NCBI GenBank assembly: GCA_036937835.1 | Contig: CM072878.1 | Coordinates: forward strand, 18,890,501 to 18,954,500 | DNA length: 64,000 bases | DNA from: Pampus argenteus | Lineage: Eukaryota; Chordata; Actinopteri; Scombriformes; Stromateidae | Direction of reading: 5' to 3' | Shown here: piece by piece, positions 62,071 to 64,000 of the stretch | Layout: every line of letters starts with the position of its first letter | How positions within the stretch are numbered: the first letter of the stretch is position 1 | Position numbers and translations under genes: made by a program | The notes under the pieces: model-generated | Told to the model about the DNA's origin: nothing | Seen by the model: only the letters and a program-made list of their open reading frames with translations | Databases searched by the model: none

Positions 62071-62597
62071 AAAACAAAACCAAAGAGAAACTCTACGTTT
62101 CAAAAAAAAAGATGCTCTTTTATTTATAATCACTTTTCATCTTTGATGTTACAGTAGCTGCAAAAGCTAGCTAAAAACAGACATTAACAATTCAACGTTA
62201 TCCCTTCAAGTTTGGTTTGGCTGAATGGAAAAAACATAAAAATAAAGATGACCCAACTCGCTCTGTAGTGAGTTGAGTGATGTAGCATGAAGAGAAATGT
62301 AGTTGTTAATTAAGATGCAAAGTTCATTTAAAGCAAAAAACACTGCAGTGATCACTCACTCTCATTTCAGCACTTGTGTCAAATCAATATTGCATGAGGT
62401 AAGCTTGCGTTGCATAACAACATACGTTTGTTGCACTAAATGTCTGAGCCAATTTCCACATGCTGGGGTTTTATTCAGCTCCACTAGGGTGTGCCAGATA
62501 GCATGACAAAAACTCAACCAAATCACTTAATGGGTAAATATATAAATAAAAACCAGTGACTGCTGAGGTCTCTGGTCTTTATTTTGGAGTGTGAGTC

Positions 62598-62624
62598 GTG
62601 TGTGTGTGTGTGTGTGTGTGTGTG
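62598..62624. repeat. (GT)n microsatellite
   Basis: About thirteen GT units, 53 bases from the donor side of the 79-nt rbfox3 exon. In RNA sense it is a CA repeat, the kind of intronic element that hnRNP L recognises next to exons. Confidence 0.92.
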
Positions 62625-62676
62625 CTTCAGACAGACTGCAGACAGACACAAACAGACGGCGGTTTCACAGACTCAC

Positions 62677-62755
62677 CATAGTCCCCACACTGTATGTGGC
62701 AGCAGGGCCAATCGTGTGGTGGTAGGGGTCTGCTGTTGCATAGACTCTGCCATAG
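62677..62755 (-). CDS. rbfox3: rbfox3 internal coding exon (YGRVY...VGTM)
   Basis: This 79-nt exon has acceptor CCTATTGCGCAG and donor ATG|GTGAGT. The first base completes a split codon (xxC, probably Ser or Gly), then [20 protein letters not shown] and YSVGTM follow. RBFOX proteins bind UGCAUG through one RRM and use the Ala/Tyr/Pro-rich C-terminal region, to which this exon belongs, for splicing activation. [17 protein letters not shown] matches RBFOX3 (NeuN); RBFOX1 and RBFOX2 have LAPA-type sequence with YGVGA at this place. The RRM and upstream exons lie beyond the right edge. The 3' phase is 0, which fits both the ASLYRGG exon and the distal TAA exon. Confidence 0.95.
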
Positions 62756-64000
62756 CTGCGCAATAGGAGGCACAGAGAACACGGTCATTGATCTATCATT
62801 GACGAGGAGAGCAGAACATTTATGCATGCTTGTTTAATGCTCAACCCCTGAAGTCAACTCTTTCAAGTCTCGAGCACAATCAATTATTTCCCTCCTCAGC
62901 CTCCTGGGCTTCCTACATTATACAAGGTGGTTCAAAAAGGGGAGTTCAAAGGTTGGTGAATTATACTTGTCTTCTCATTGTCATCTTGATTAGGTAGATG
63001 GAATAGGTAATGAGCACAGAGAGAGACGGAGAGAAAGAAAGATGCTGGTGCTGGAGGGCCTCGTCTCTCTCACCCTGTTCTTGTTTAGCCCGGCTGCACA
63101 CTGGGCTCACGCCCCTGTCTTTTCATTGTTGCTGGTTTGGAACTAATCCTTCCAATTTCCTTCTGAGACAGGACAAGATGTGTCTGCCTTATTTATTTAT
63201 TTACTCGACTTCACATATTCCTCTATTTACTTTCTTTTTCTATTTTTTTTTTTTTTTTTTGCTCGCTTGCAAATGAGGGTCTGCACAGAGCAGATAAGGC
63301 ACACCCAGCCAAGGACTCAGGGCACCAAATCAACCAGGAATAAAAAAGAAGAAAAAAAAGTAGAGAGAGGAGGAAATTCTCCTAAAGGAGACAACAAGAC
63401 ATACAGCATGAGCTACATTGAGTTACATAAGATCTAAATATGGCTCTGCCCATTTAAGTCCGGCAGCACCCAAGGTCACTGAGCAGGACGTGAAATCAGA
63501 AGGGCTGCGTCGGCTCCTCGGGGAGGAAGCTGGAGCCATGAGATGGTCAGGGGAAGTCTCCGTGGTCCTCTTATCTTCAGTGAGCACCGAACCCTACAGG
63601 CCCTCGAAGGCTAATATATCTACAAAATGACTCTCGCCAGAGTGGCCCTGCTGACGACTGGCAGGTCAAACCAGCCTGTGCAATGTCACAGAGCCTCAAC
63701 AGAGCTGATTGGAAGCCGGCAGGGTCTCTGCATTGTGACTGGCTCCTCACAAGGCCTCTTTGATACATCATACCGCTGGTATGAACTTACTTAAAGGGCT
63801 TCGGTAATGCAGCCCATGAGCACTGTCGACTTTTCAGATAATAAATGTTTCATATTTTACAGGGGTTTTCACACACCTTCCACAATCCTGGTGACCTCTT
63901 TTTATGATTGGCTGACTGCTCCATGGATAAGTCTGATAAGGTATTGCTGAGACAATACAGACAAACCCCTATTGATCCAATGGACATGACCGCTTATTCA
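62756..64000 (-). other. rbfox3: rbfox3 intron upstream of the 79-nt exon (partial)
   Basis: The intron runs off the right edge. I looked for the preceding RBFOX exon (YGGYAAYRYAQP block) and it is not in the window. A T-rich tract lies at 63,237-63,260. The rest is unique-looking sequence without a gene. Confidence 0.75.

Larger units (their letters stand above)
60534..62676 (-). other. rbfox3: rbfox3 last intron
   Basis: A 2.1-kb intron with donor ATG|GTGAGT and acceptor GATGTTGCAG. It holds four minus-strand TGCATG words, a long CA array at 61,139-61,186, a second CA array near 61,549 and the GT array at 62,599. No additional RBFOX cassette exon (such as the NAFAPLTDAK type of RBFOX1) was found. 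Confidence 0.85.

Noticed and set aside
1..64000. CRISPR arrays, bacterial operons, prophage or insertion sequences
   Set aside because: No direct repeats with unique spacers and no prokaryotic gene organisation; the tandem arrays have no spacers.
1..64000. tRNA or rRNA genes
   Set aside because: No A-box/B-box pair or rRNA core sequence was recognised on either strand.

Overview
The window looks like vertebrate nuclear DNA, most probably from a ray-finned (teleost) fish. Coding sequence is sparse and split into short exons with GT/AG junctions. Microsatellites are very abundant, and several degraded repeats resemble dispersed families I know from teleost genomes. There are no operons, no bacterial gene density and no long intact single-exon genes. 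Two brain-expressed genes can be supported, both on the minus strand and in the same orientation.

Positions 1-21,670 hold the 5' half of an NMDA-receptor GluN2 subunit gene. The peptide fits GluN2C best (grin2c). Read on the minus strand, four exons join in consistent phase: 21,670-21,223 (end of the 5' UTR, start codon, signal peptide, first part of the amino-terminal domain), 12,165-11,564 (most of the amino-terminal domain), 9,218-9,104 and 4,637-4,426 (start of the glutamate-binding S1 segment). They encode 453 complete codons. The pore and the rest of the gene lie beyond the left edge. An acceptor site 16 bases before the start codon shows that at least one 5' UTR exon lies further right, but I could not place it.

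Positions 21,671 to about 49,460 show no protein-coding gene. They hold upstream or intergenic DNA of grin2c with transposon relics, microsatellites, a (TACGY)n array, three GT/CA arrays with one inverted, a minisatellite of about 30 copies of a 26/20-bp unit, and a few non-repetitive stretches that could be conserved regulatory elements.

Positions from about 49,460 to 64,000 are the 3' end of an RBFOX-family splicing-factor gene, best matched to rbfox3 (NeuN). A 79-nt exon (62,755-62,677) encodes the [13 protein letters not shown] part. A proximal terminal exon (60,533-60,489) encodes ASLYRGGYSRFTPY-stop. A strong distal acceptor at 54,424 places TAA directly after the upstream exon's final ATG codon. 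This gives a shorter isoform ending in VGTM, followed by a candidate 3' UTR of about 5 kb that ends near the AATAAA at 49,486-49,481. The last intron carries four minus-strand TGCATG (RBFOX-binding) words, three of them within 38 bases and next to a UG repeat, which suggests auto- or cross-regulation.

rbfox3 and grin2c are immediate neighbours here. Human RBFOX3 and GRIN2C lie in the same 17q25 region, and their paralogues RBFOX1 and GRIN2A share 16p13, so the pair is probably an ancient linkage. No previously unknown multi-gene system was found. The most interesting points are the alternative C-termini of rbfox3, its self-target motif cluster, the composition of its long 3' UTR, and the tandem arrays in the spacer.
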